The position numbers and the translations under genes are program-made. The notes beneath the pieces are model-generated. The model was not told the origin of the DNA and searched no databases. It saw only the letters and a program-made list of their open reading frames with translations. A stretch of 64,000 nt of DNA from Ornatilinea apprima (lineage in GTDB: Bacteria > Chloroflexota > Anaerolineae > Anaerolineales > Anaerolineaceae). Positions 44,222 to 51,384 of the stretch are shown piece by piece. The stretch's first letter is position 1. Each line of letters starts with the position of its first letter. The DNA is taken from NCBI RefSeq assembly GCF_001306115.1, contig NZ_LGCL01000045.1, positions 186,001 to 250,000 on the forward strand. Direction: 5' to 3'.

Positions 44222-45370
44222 ATGACGGTTTCTTCCAAGCCGGTTTCTACACCCCTATCCTTCGCGCGAAAGGTGGCACAAATGTTTCTTTATGTTTTAA
44301 GCGCGCTGCTGGTTTGCCTGATTCTGCTGGCAGGGTATTTTTTCGCGATCAGCCCGGGAAAGCCGCGGCCGGTTGTGGATGAGCAGGGACGTCCGCTGGC
44401 GGGCAGCCTGTCTGAGAAGGTGTACATCGAGATCAACGGCGTGCAGCAGGGCATGTTCATTCAGAGCCGGGATGTGAACAACCCGGTGCTGCTGTATTTG
44501 CACGGTGGAATGCCGGATTATTTCCTGTCGGAAATATACCCGACTGGGATGGAAGAAGTCTTCACGGTGGTGTGGTGGGAGCAGCGCGGGGCGGGAATGT
44601 CTTACAGCGCGGAGACGCCGCCTGAGACGCTGACGCTGGAGCAAATGATCGCGGACACGCTGGCGGTGACCCACTACCTGCGCGAGCGCTTTGGGCAGGA
44701 GAAGATTTACCTGATGGGCCACTCTGGAGGCACCTTCATTGGCATTCAGGCAGCGGCGCGCGCGCCGGAGCTGTATCATGCCTATATTGGCGTGGCGCAA
44801 ATGGCAAATCAGCGCCAGTCCGAAGTGGAGGCGTATAAGTACATGCTGGCGCAGTTCAAGGCAAACGGCAACAGCGAGATGGTGAAAAAGCTGGAGGCCG
44901 CGCCGGTGACGCTGGAAGGCGGGATCCCGGAAGCGTATCTGCGGGTGCGCGACCAGGCGATGCACAGCCTGGGGGTCGGCACAATGCGCGAGATGGATTC
45001 GGTGGTGACGGGGATATTTTTCCCGTCGCTGATGAGCCGGGCGTACACAGTGCCGGAAAAGCTGCGGTTCTGGCAGGCCAAGGCAAACGCGGGGGTGAGC
45101 ATCTTGTGGGAGGATTCGATCAGCACCGATTTGTCGGAGAAGGTGCCGGCGCTGGACCTGCCGGTATATTTTCTGGAAGGCGTTTATGATTACACCTGCA
45201 CTTACGCGCAGGCGAAAGCCTATTTCGACCGGCTGGACGCGCCTGTGAAGGGCTTTTACACGTTTGAAAACTCAGCGCACAGCCCGATGTTTGAGGAGCC
45301 GGAAAAGATGCTGGAGATTCTGCGCGAGGATGTGCTGACGGGAGGGAACCGGCTGGCGGATGAAGAGTGA
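44222..45370 (+). CDS. Membrane-anchored alpha/beta hydrolase (prolyl aminopeptidase-like)
   Basis: 382 residues. A membrane segment (about 21-43) anchors the protein. LLYLHGGMPDYF forms the oxyanion region, WWEQRGAGMS follows, and GHSGG (about 164-168) carries the nucleophilic Ser. A late Asp (about 318, YFLEGVYDYTC) and the His in ENSAHSPMFEEP complete the triad. The WEQRGAG segment recalls S33 prolyl aminopeptidases, but the substrate is not provable. It is a single gene with a separate promoter region. Confidence 0.85.
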   Translation: MTVSSKPVSTPLSFARKVAQMFLYVLSALLVCLILLAGYFFAISPGKPRPVVDEQGRPLAGSLSEKVYIEINGVQQGMFIQSRDVNNPVLLYLHGGMPDYFLSEIYPTGMEEVFTVVWWEQRGAGMSYSAETPPETLTLEQMIADTLAVTHYLRERFGQEKIYLMGHSGGTFIGIQAAARAPELYHAYIGVAQMANQRQSEVEAYKYMLAQFKANGNSEMVKKLEAAPVTLEGGIPEAYLRVRDQAMHSLGVGTMREMDSVVTGIFFPSLMSRAYTVPEKLRFWQAKANAGVSILWEDSISTDLSEKVPALDLPVYFLEGVYDYTCTYAQAKAYFDRLDAPVKGFYTFENSAHSPMFEEPEKMLEILREDVLTGGNRLADEE

Positions 45371-45421
45371 GGAAGCGGGGAAAGGACTTCTCGCAAAAGG
45401 GGGATGGTTTAAAGAAAAAAT

Positions 45422-45477
45422 GTCACCTACGACCGCACGGCAGAAATCTGTCGGGTATCCGTGCGGCTTTCGGTGAC
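45422..45477 (-). terminator. Terminator after tRNA-Pro(CGG)
   Basis: Nested arms GTCACC / GGTGAC (45422-45427 / 45472-45477) and CCGCACGG / CCGTGCGG (45433-45440 / 45459-45466), followed leftwards by CATTTTTTC. Confidence 0.75.
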
Positions 45478-45483
45478 GGTTGT

Positions 45484-45559
<76 letters not shown>

Positions 45560-45569
45560 TACGGCGCTT

Positions 45570-45599
45570 ATTATAAACCCAGGGTTGGGCTTTTAGCAA
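45570..45599 (-). promoter_or_regulatory. Promoter of tRNA-Pro(CGG)
   Basis: TTGCTA (45594-45599) and TATAAT (45570-45575) with an 18-base spacer on the leftward strand. Confidence 0.6.
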
Positions 45600-45617
45600 G
45601 GTTTGCGGAGTAAAGAA

Positions 45618-45651
45618 AAAGGCTGGCAGCCAATACAGGATGCCAGCCTTT
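45618..45651 (-). terminator. Terminator after the surface protein gene
   Basis: An 11-bp stem (45618-45628 / 45641-45651) with a 12-base loop, followed leftwards by more T residues (TT then CTTT). It lies 20 bases after the stop. Confidence 0.85.
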
Positions 45652-45670
45652 TTGTATCAGGTTTGATCCG

Positions 45671-47332
45671 TTACTTTGATTTGGCCATGCGGTTGGTAAC
45701 GCCGTTGAGGACGAAGGCCATGCCGAGGAAGACGAGGCCCAGGTTGAGGAAGAGTTGATGGGCCAGGCTGCCAGCGGAGAAGTCGCCGCCGGTGACAGGA
45801 ATGAGCGCTCCGGGGTCGCCGCCAGCGGCGGGCGGGGCGAGAGTGGGCAGGGGATCTTCCTGGATGGTGGTGATGCTGGGCGGGTCGCCGGGGTCAGGGG
45901 TAACGGCCGGGCCAGCGGGCTGCGTGGCAGTGGGGGTGGGGTTGGACTCGCTGGGCTGAGTGGGGGTGGGGTTCGAACCCGAGGGCTGGGTAGCCGTGGG
46001 GGTAGGGGTTACTTCTTCATCGATGCAGAAGTCGCTGCCGTTGGTGGCATCCACGCTCATGGGGGTTTCATTGGGCAGCAGCCAGCTAACGCGGACGTTG
46101 TTGGTGCCGACAGGCCCCTTGAAGAACATCAGGCTTTCGCCTGCCGGAACGCTGCCGCTGCCATTTTGTGACGGATCATCGAGCGACTGCCAGTCGAAAG
46201 CGACGGCGTAGGCGTTGGGGTTGAATACGGAGAACTGAACGCCATCACCAGCGCAGAAGTACGATGTTTCCAGGTCTTGCGGGTCTGGCAGTGGGGTGGG
46301 GGTGGGCGCCGGCTCGGTAGGCGTAACCGTGGGTGTGGCCAGAGTGGCGGTGGGGGTGGGCGTGGGAACAGTGGGTGTGGCGGTGGGCAAATTGCAGACC
46401 CACGGATACCAGTAAACATCCAGGCCGGCAGTGTCCAGTTCGGTATCAATGCCGTTTTCAGGGTACGACAGGCGCGCGCCGAAGTGAATCTCCACCACGG
46501 AATCACCGGGGTCTACGCCGGGCCAAAGGCCCTGAACAGTGATTTCATCACCGTCGGAGACATTGTTGTATACCCAGTAGGTGGTGGGGGAAAACTTATT
46601 GGGGGGGTTGACGATATAGTAGCTGGTCTGCAAGCGGGCGGTTACGCCTTCGGGCAGGCTGACGCGCACGGTGGCAGTGATGGTGGTTGGGGTGAGCTGG
46701 CAGATGGAATAGTCGCCGGTGGTGAATTCAATGCTGCCGGTTATATCGGGTTGAACCGGGAGAGTGGGCGTGGGTTGTAAAGTTGCCGTAGGCTGCAACG
46801 TAGCAGTGGGTTGTGGCAGAGGAGTGGGCTCATCGGCCTGCAGCGGAGGGCAGGGGTTGTTGGCGTCCACAATCCAGTCGCCGTGCGCGAGGTGAGCGTC
46901 GAGCACCGAAGGGTTGGCCACTTCTATCTCTTCAAACGGGTTGGTTGGTGAGGAGGTGAGGTGGCAGACGATGGTTTTTCTCTCATCATTCTGGATGGAA
47001 CTGTTGTCCGTTTCTTCTGAGAAAACCTCTTCGGTTGGTTCTGGCGATTCTTCAATCACCGGCTCGGCGGTTGGCGATTCCTCAGGTTCAGGTGATTCGG
47101 AAGTCTCCTGAGGTTCCTGCGTGGGCATTTCTTCTGGTTCCTGGATCTCTGCCGGGGGCTGTTCTTCTTCCAGCGTTTCAATGACTGGAATTGGATTTTC
47201 CGGCTGGTCTGAGTCTGCCAGGGCGGTGGTATTGACCATTGATAAGATGAGTCCGGTCATTAAAAAAATGACGCTAACCGCGTAGCTATAACGGGTTAGC
47301 CTTCGATACAATAGGACCTTTTGAGTTTTCAT
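45671..47332 (-). CDS. Cell-surface protein with Pro/Thr stalks and C-terminal anchor
   Basis: 553 residues. An N-terminal signal anchor (about 12-40) is followed by an acidic Glu/Pro-rich stretch (about 43-112). Next comes a small conserved extracellular module with KTIVCHLTSS and LDAHLAHGDWIVDANNPCPP. Two beta-rich domains alternate with Pro/Thr linkers (PTPTPTATLATPTVTPTEP type). The end has IPVTGGDF, a hydrophobic segment and NRMAKSK, an arrangement like a sorting signal but without a true LPxTG. Its roughly 220-base leader contains a folded RNA candidate. GGAGG precedes the ATG. The function is likely structural or adhesive. Confidence 0.8.
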   Translation of the reverse strand: MKTQKVLLYRRLTRYSYAVSVIFLMTGLILSMVNTTALADSDQPENPIPVIETLEEEQPPAEIQEPEEMPTQEPQETSESPEPEESPTAEPVIEESPEPTEEVFSEETDNSSIQNDERKTIVCHLTSSPTNPFEEIEVANPSVLDAHLAHGDWIVDANNPCPPLQADEPTPLPQPTATLQPTATLQPTPTLPVQPDITGSIEFTTGDYSICQLTPTTITATVRVSLPEGVTARLQTSYYIVNPPNKFSPTTYWVYNNVSDGDEITVQGLWPGVDPGDSVVEIHFGARLSYPENGIDTELDTAGLDVYWYPWVCNLPTATPTVPTPTPTATLATPTVTPTEPAPTPTPLPDPQDLETSYFCAGDGVQFSVFNPNAYAVAFDWQSLDDPSQNGSGSVPAGESLMFFKGPVGTNNVRVSWLLPNETPMSVDATNGSDFCIDEEVTPTPTATQPSGSNPTPTQPSESNPTPTATQPAGPAVTPDPGDPPSITTIQEDPLPTLAPPAAGGDPGALIPVTGGDFSAGSLAHQLFLNLGLVFLGMAFVLNGVTNRMAKSK

Positions 47333-47375
47333 TTTTTCCTCCGAAAATCAGCCTTCTCGCCTTGGTACGAGTTCT

Positions 47376-47397
47376 CCCAGATGGTCTGGGAACAGAC
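47376..47397 (-). other. Two mutually exclusive hairpins in the surface-protein leader
   Basis: CCCAGA-TGG-TCTGGG (47376-47390) overlaps GTCTG-GGAA-CAGAC (47384-47397) as read on the plus strand; both cannot form at once. They lie between the riboswitch-like fold and the ribosome site, where an expression platform would be expected. Confidence 0.45.
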
Positions 47398-47399
47398 TT

Positions 47400-47505
47400 C
47401 CTTTCGGTCGGTTTCGCTACTCGGCTCCCTGCGCATCCCGCGCTACGGACGGTTCCGTGCGCCAAGCGACCAGATTGAAGATGCTCAGATCAGTGCCTCC
47501 CTAAG
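47400..47505 (-). ncRNA. Candidate c-di-GMP-II-like riboswitch in 5' leader
   Basis: On the leftward strand GGTCGCTTGGC pairs with GCCGAGTAGCGAAACCGACC, giving CGCT / AGCG and TTGGC / GCCGA helices closed by GGTCG / CGACC. Inside lie two small hairpins (ACGG / CCGT and GCGC / GCGC). The 3' segment AGTAGCGAAACCGACCG strongly resembles, from memory, the conserved 3' segment of c-di-GMP-II riboswitches, and CTTGG before the inner loop fits too. The 5' kink-turn part is less clear. It precedes a surface-protein gene in a window with three c-di-GMP enzymes. Identity is tentative; a structured leader is better supported. Confidence 0.45.
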
Positions 47506-47557
47506 GATGGTGTGATGTATATGAGATAAATAGGATAATTTTTATCAACATAATAAA

Positions 47558-47586
47558 ATTCTAGCAGTAATAAATTGGTTTGTCAA
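47558..47586 (-). promoter_or_regulatory. sigma70-type promoter of the surface-protein gene
   Basis: TTGACA (47581-47586) and TAGAAT (47558-47563) with a 17-base spacer on the leftward strand. The transcription start near 47551 gives a leader of about 220 bases holding the riboswitch candidate. Confidence 0.82.
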
Positions 47587-47614
47587 GCATTAATTTATGA
47601 TATTAGGTTGGACT

Positions 47615-48391
47615 TCAGGCGAAAATAGAAGGGCTGGAGCGTACGGGATTTTGCAGGCTGCCAATGCCTTCGATGGAGATGTCGACCCTATCGCCGGGCT
47701 GCAAGGGACCAACCCCGGCAGGCGTGCCGGTAAGGAGCAGATCGCCGGGTTCGAGGGTCATGATAGAGGATACAAAGGCGATGAGTTGGGATATGGTGAA
47801 GATCATCTCGCGGGTCGAGGACATCTGACGCAGTTCTTCATTGACGCGGCAGGTGATGAGGGCGTCGGCAGGGTCGAAATCGGTCTCAATCCAGGGGCCG
47901 AGGGGACAGAAGGTGTCGAAGCCCTTGGCGCGCGTCCACTGGCCGTCTTTGCGCTGCAGGTCGCGGGCGGTAACGTCGTTGGCGATGGTGTAGCCAAAGA
48001 CAAACGACAAGGCCGTTTCAGAGGAAACCCAGCGGCAGGTGCGGCCGATGACAACGGCCAATTCGGCTTCGTGGTCTACCTGGTGGGATTGGGGAGGGAG
48101 GTAGATAGACGCCTGGTGTGCGATGATGGAAGAAGGCGGCTTCAGAAAGAGCAGGGGAATTTCGGGAATCTCAGCGTCTTGCTCGCGGGCGTGGTCTGCG
48201 TAGTTGCGGCCCACGCAGACAATTTTCTGCGGAATGACGGGAGGCAAAAGGCGCACTTGTTCGAGGGCAATGGTGGCTTCCTGACGGCGGTAGCCTTCAA
48301 AGGGCGAGCCGTCCAGCGGGCCGACCTGGCCTTCATGAAGCCAGCCGTATTGGGGTGGGTTGTTCTCGAACTGGTAGCGAAGAAAACGCAT
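47615..48391 (-). CDS. Fumarylacetoacetate hydrolase family protein
   Basis: 258 residues. The FAH domain shows KIVCVGRNYADHARE, PLLFLKPPSSII, VDHEAELAVVIGR (metal-binding Glu residues), GYTIANDVTARDLQ, and LLTGTPAGVGPLQPGD. Family members hydrolyse or decarboxylate beta-diketo or 2-oxo acids in aromatic breakdown or act as oxaloacetate decarboxylases or tautomerases; the substrate cannot be fixed. GGGAGG precedes the ATG. It lies upstream of and in the same direction as the surface-protein gene, which has its own promoter. Confidence 0.93.
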   Translation of the reverse strand: MRFLRYQFENNPPQYGWLHEGQVGPLDGSPFEGYRRQEATIALEQVRLLPPVIPQKIVCVGRNYADHAREQDAEIPEIPLLFLKPPSSIIAHQASIYLPPQSHQVDHEAELAVVIGRTCRWVSSETALSFVFGYTIANDVTARDLQRKDGQWTRAKGFDTFCPLGPWIETDFDPADALITCRVNEELRQMSSTREMIFTISQLIAFVSSIMTLEPGDLLLTGTPAGVGPLQPGDRVDISIEGIGSLQNPVRSSPSIFA

Positions 48392-48504
48392 GCCTGACCT
48401 CCCGGTTTTTAATCTTGCTTAAGTCTATCACAGGCTGAAGTTGATTGATGAAAATACCCAACCGAGTTGTTTTTTTACCAGAGTGGTTATGGTAAAATCA
48501 TCGC

Positions 48505-48765
48505 ATGGTGAATCGCAAACCGGCGGCACTGGTTATGATTGTGGTTTTGGTGGCGTTGTTTCTGATGAGTATGGCTTGCGGACCGGTGAATGATCTGGTT
48601 CAAAAGCGCATCCGCGAGACGCAAGCCGCCTGGACAGCCGTGCCGACTGCGGAGCCATGCGTTTGTGAGGAGGAAGAGGGTGAGGGGGACATGCAACCAA
48701 CCTACACTCCTTATCCAACCTATACGCCTTATGCGGTTGATGCGCCCCCGGCGTTCTACCCGTAG
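48505..48765 (+). CDS. Small putative lipoprotein
   Basis: 86 residues. A hydrophobic signal (about 9-24) ends in a lipobox-like LMSMAC with the Cys near residue 25. A short helical part, an acidic EEEEGEGD stretch and a Pro/Tyr-rich repeat (YTPYPTYTPYAVD) follow. No family is recognised. It is probably exported and lipid-anchored. Confidence 0.65.
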   Translation: MVNRKPAALVMIVVLVALFLMSMACGPVNDLVQKRIRETQAAWTAVPTAEPCVCEEEEGEGDMQPTYTPYPTYTPYAVDAPPAFYP

Positions 48766-48881
48766 CCATCGTCAGAGATAGACACAACCCAAGGTTGATG
48801 TCTGCCAGCATTTAAAACCATCACGCCCGCGTACGTCAGAAGGGGATAACCTCTCGGTATGAGTAGGAAATTAAGTACGCA

Positions 48882-49640
48882 ATGGCCACACAAAGCATTC
48901 CTTTCTCAACGGTCAGTAAAGATGAATATGCTCACCAGTTATATTCACACGCGCTGGATCACCAATTCACAGAGCCTTCCAGCGCCTTGTTGGCGTTAAT
49001 GAACCTGATTGAGCAGTTTCCTGAAACGTGGACGGTTCAATACCTGGTGATTGACGCGGCGCTGGAAATTGCGCTTAAATTCGGCTTCTATACCGAGGCG
49101 CTGGAGATCTGCCGGCGCGCGCAGGAGATCGACCGGCGCTGCGCGGAGATTTATCGGTTGGAAGCCGAGGCGATCCAACTGGAATTGGAGAACCGGATTG
49201 TGGAAGCCACCAAAAAGCGCCTGGAAAAGGATGTGGCGCGCGGGAAATGTTTTGGCACGCTGCAAAAATACGCGGAGACGATGATCCAGTTGGGTGATTT
49301 TGATGCGGCGGGCCGCCTGTTGGATGAGGCGGCGCAGATCGCCCAATCAGAAGGCTTGATGTTATTCGATATTATGCGCTCACGGGCGGTTTTGCTGCGG
49401 CGGCAAGGACGGACTGTGGAGGCGGTAGAGCATTTGATTGACGCGTTTGCTAATGCCGCGGATTGGAAGGTGGCAGCGGCGCCGTTCTCGTTGGTGCGCG
49501 AATTGGACGTGACGCTGAGAGAAATCCATCTCGCTGATGGCGATCTGGCACAATGGCTGGCTCAAGCGGGCATGGAAGGCGCCGTTGATGATGCGAAACA
49601 GGCTTTCCGCGCCGCGTTGTGGGAGAAGAGCTGCCAGTAA
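48882..49640 (+). CDS. TPR-like helical repeat protein
   Basis: 252 residues, wholly helical with paired-helix spacing like tetratricopeptide repeats (for example FYTEALEICRRAQEIDRRCAEIYRLEAEAI and LGDFDAAGRLLDEAAQIAQ). There is no signal peptide or membrane segment, so it should be cytosolic and bind proteins. No closer assignment can be made. It is the last rightward gene before tRNA-Val. Confidence 0.65.
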   Translation: MATQSIPFSTVSKDEYAHQLYSHALDHQFTEPSSALLALMNLIEQFPETWTVQYLVIDAALEIALKFGFYTEALEICRRAQEIDRRCAEIYRLEAEAIQLELENRIVEATKKRLEKDVARGKCFGTLQKYAETMIQLGDFDAAGRLLDEAAQIAQSEGLMLFDIMRSRAVLLRRQGRTVEAVEHLIDAFANAADWKVAAAPFSLVRELDVTLREIHLADGDLAQWLAQAGMEGAVDDAKQAFRAALWEKSCQ

Positions 49641-49683
49641 AATGGGCGCCGGCAATTCGGCAGATAAAATGGCGGTTTTATGT

Positions 49684-49689
49684 TATAAT
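49684..49689 (+). promoter_or_regulatory. -10 element before tRNA-Val
   Basis: TATAAT 15 bases before the mature tRNA; the -35 is not convincing. Confidence 0.5.
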
Positions 49690-49703
49690 CGCCACTGCCC
49701 GAT

Positions 49704-49777
49704 GGGCGGGTAGCTCAGTTGGTTAGAGCACATCCCTTACAAGGATGGGGTCGCAGGTTCGAGTCCTGTCCCGCCCA
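49704..49777 (+). tRNA. tRNA-Val (anticodon TAC)
   Basis: Acceptor GGGCGGG / CCCGCCC with discriminator A, D-arm GCTCAGTTGGTTAGAGC, anticodon stem CATCC / GGATG around CTTACAA (anticodon TAC), and T-arm GCAGG TTCGAGT CCTGT. The CCA is not completely encoded (ACA follows). Confidence 0.95.
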
Positions 49778-49789
49778 CAAGAAATAAAA

Positions 49790-49811
49790 AAACCGGCCGC
49801 GAGGCCGGTTT
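49790..49811 (-). terminator. Terminator after corA
   Basis: A 9-bp stem AAACCGGCC / GGCCGGTTT with loop GCGA, followed leftwards by a run of T residues. It ends the corA transcript just before tRNA-Val and may also slow rightward transcription. Confidence 0.82.
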
Positions 49812-49829
49812 GCTGATTCAAGGGGGGGA

Positions 49830-50762
49830 TTAGAACCAGTCGCGTTTGTAGAAGACGGCGACAACAATCAGCGAAATGATCACCGTCGCGCCCAAAATGA
49901 TCAAATAGCCAACCGCATTGTTTTCCAGCGGCAGGGGAACATTCATGCCAAAGAAACTGGTTGCGATGGTCGGCAGGCTGAGCACAATGGTTACCGAGGC
50001 CAGGAATTTCATGACCATGTTCATGTTATTGGAAATGATGGAGGCGAAGGCGTCCATCATGGAGCTTAAGATGGTGTTGTAGATGTTGGTCATTTCAATG
50101 GCCTGCTGGTTTTCGGTGATAACGTCTTCGAGCAGATCTTCGTCTTCGGCGTACATGCGGAACAACTGGCTGCGCTGCAGGCGCTCGAGCATTAACTCGT
50201 TGGATTTGAGGGCCGTGGTAAAGTAGACCATGCTTTTCTGGTATTTCAAAATTTCCATCAACTGGTTGTTATTCATGGAAAGCTGGAGCTGGTCTTCAAG
50301 GATATCGGTGGCGCGGTTAATCTCGCGCAGGTCAGAGAGGTATTTTGAGGCCGTGTGGAGGAGCAGTTTAAGCACAAATTGATTGTGCTTGGCGGTGGAG
50401 AAAGCGCGCACCTGCCCCCCCAGGAATTTCTGGAGTACGTCGTTCTTCCAACGGCAAATGGTTACAATCAAATCTTCGTTGATGATAATGCCGAGCGGAA
50501 TGGTAATGTAAGGAATATCGGCGCGCATGCCCTGAAAATACGGCACTCTCAACACGATCAAGACGGTGCCGTCATCTTCGCGCTCGGTACGCGAGCGTTC
50601 GTCAACGTCCAGAGGGTAGGTGATAAAGTCTTGGGGAATGCCCAATTTGGAAAGCGATTCGATTTCATCGGTGGTCGGGTCGACAACATTAATCCAGCAT
50701 CCGCTGGAAGGTTCGGTTTGCGGTTCGAGGCCGCTGGGTGTGCTTTTAAGGATGGAGATCAT
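49830..50762 (-). CDS. corA: CorA-family magnesium/cobalt transporter
   Basis: 310 residues. The N-terminal cytosolic alpha/beta domain (about 1-150) and the long stalk helices (about 155-245) precede two membrane helices (about 250-270 and 283-303). The GMN signature lies in SFFGMNVPLPLENN between them. CorA pentamers carry Mg2+ or related divalent ions. AAGGAG lies upstream of the ATG. It is divergent from tmRNA. Confidence 0.94.
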   Translation of the reverse strand: MISILKSTPSGLEPQTEPSSGCWINVVDPTTDEIESLSKLGIPQDFITYPLDVDERSRTEREDDGTVLIVLRVPYFQGMRADIPYITIPLGIIINEDLIVTICRWKNDVLQKFLGGQVRAFSTAKHNQFVLKLLLHTASKYLSDLREINRATDILEDQLQLSMNNNQLMEILKYQKSMVYFTTALKSNELMLERLQRSQLFRMYAEDEDLLEDVITENQQAIEMTNIYNTILSSMMDAFASIISNNMNMVMKFLASVTIVLSLPTIATSFFGMNVPLPLENNAVGYLIILGATVIISLIVVAVFYKRDWF

Positions 50763-50841
50763 GACCGGGCACTCCTTTCCAGGTGAGAGAATACGCTACC
50801 ATTTTACCGCAAACCGGTCTAAATGTTCTATTAATGGTGCT

Positions 50842-50869
50842 TTGCGGAAATAAGTGAACCTGATATAAT
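50842..50869 (+). promoter_or_regulatory. Promoter of tmRNA
   Basis: TTGCGG (50842-50847) and TATAAT (50864-50869) with a 16-base spacer; transcription would start a few bases before the mature 5' end. Confidence 0.72.
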
Positions 50870-50881
50870 AAGAGTGCTTGA

Positions 50882-51266
50882 GGGGATGACAGGCTTCGAC
50901 GGGGGAGGCTGGTCCCGGATTGCGAGCCGAGAGGTGCCGACCTCGAAAAATCAGCACAAAACATTAAGTGCCAATCGCACTTCCTACGCTGCTATGCCCC
51001 TCGCCGCCTAATTGGCTGGCTAAGGCAAGCGCATAGTCTCTACGGAGGCTACGTCCGCCTGTTTCCGTTCTCTGGTCGGGGCAGTCCGGGCGAGACAATA
51101 CCAGGGTGCCGAGCGGTGTGCCGTGAGCCGCACGAAAGACAAAGCGGATAACCCAAGGCGGGTTTGTTGGCTCAGCCTGCGGCGGGTGAAACTTAAAAAC
51201 CAACTACGCTCGTAGATATTCGAGGGTCGAATCTTTCGGACGCGGGTTCGATTCCCGCCATCTCCA
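50882..51266 (+). ncRNA. ssrA: Transfer-messenger RNA
   Basis: One-piece tmRNA of about 385 bases for ribosome rescue. The 5' end GGGGATGACAGGCTTCGAC pairs with CATCTCC at the 3' end to form the tRNA-like acceptor with discriminator A at 51266, and the T-arm GGGTTCGATTCCC is present. The tag frame begins at the resume GCC at 50970 and reads ANRTSYAAMPLAA, stopping at 51009-51011. The two final Ala residues fit the usual proteolysis signal. Pseudoknot regions follow the tag. Confidence 0.96.
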
Positions 51267-51282
51267 CTCACCCCCCAGCTAA

Positions 51283-51306
51283 GAAAATGGCAGCTTTGCC
51301 ATTTTC
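51283..51306 (+). terminator. First hairpin after tmRNA
   Basis: A 10-bp perfect stem (51283-51292 / 51297-51306) with a GCTT loop. It lacks a following T-run and may act together with the next hairpin. Confidence 0.5.
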
Positions 51307-51316
51307 GCGTTTAACC

Positions 51317-51350
51317 ACAACATCCCCTGCGCAAATACAGGGGATGTTGT
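51317..51350 (+). terminator. Intrinsic terminator of tmRNA
   Basis: A 13-bp perfect stem (51317-51329 / 51338-51350) followed by AATTTGTTTTC. The left side is less T-rich, so the main direction is rightward. Confidence 0.82.
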
Positions 51351-51384
51351 AATTTGTTTTCTCAATGCCGCCAGACTGAATAGT

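Noticed and set aside
47333..47551. c-di-GMP-I (GEMM) riboswitch
   Set aside because: The tetraloop-receptor pattern and the GGTAGGTAGC-type segment of that class were not found; the c-di-GMP-II-like reading fits better.
50746..51271. Leftward frames of 72-83 codons
   Set aside because: They lie opposite tmRNA, whose structure explains the sequence.
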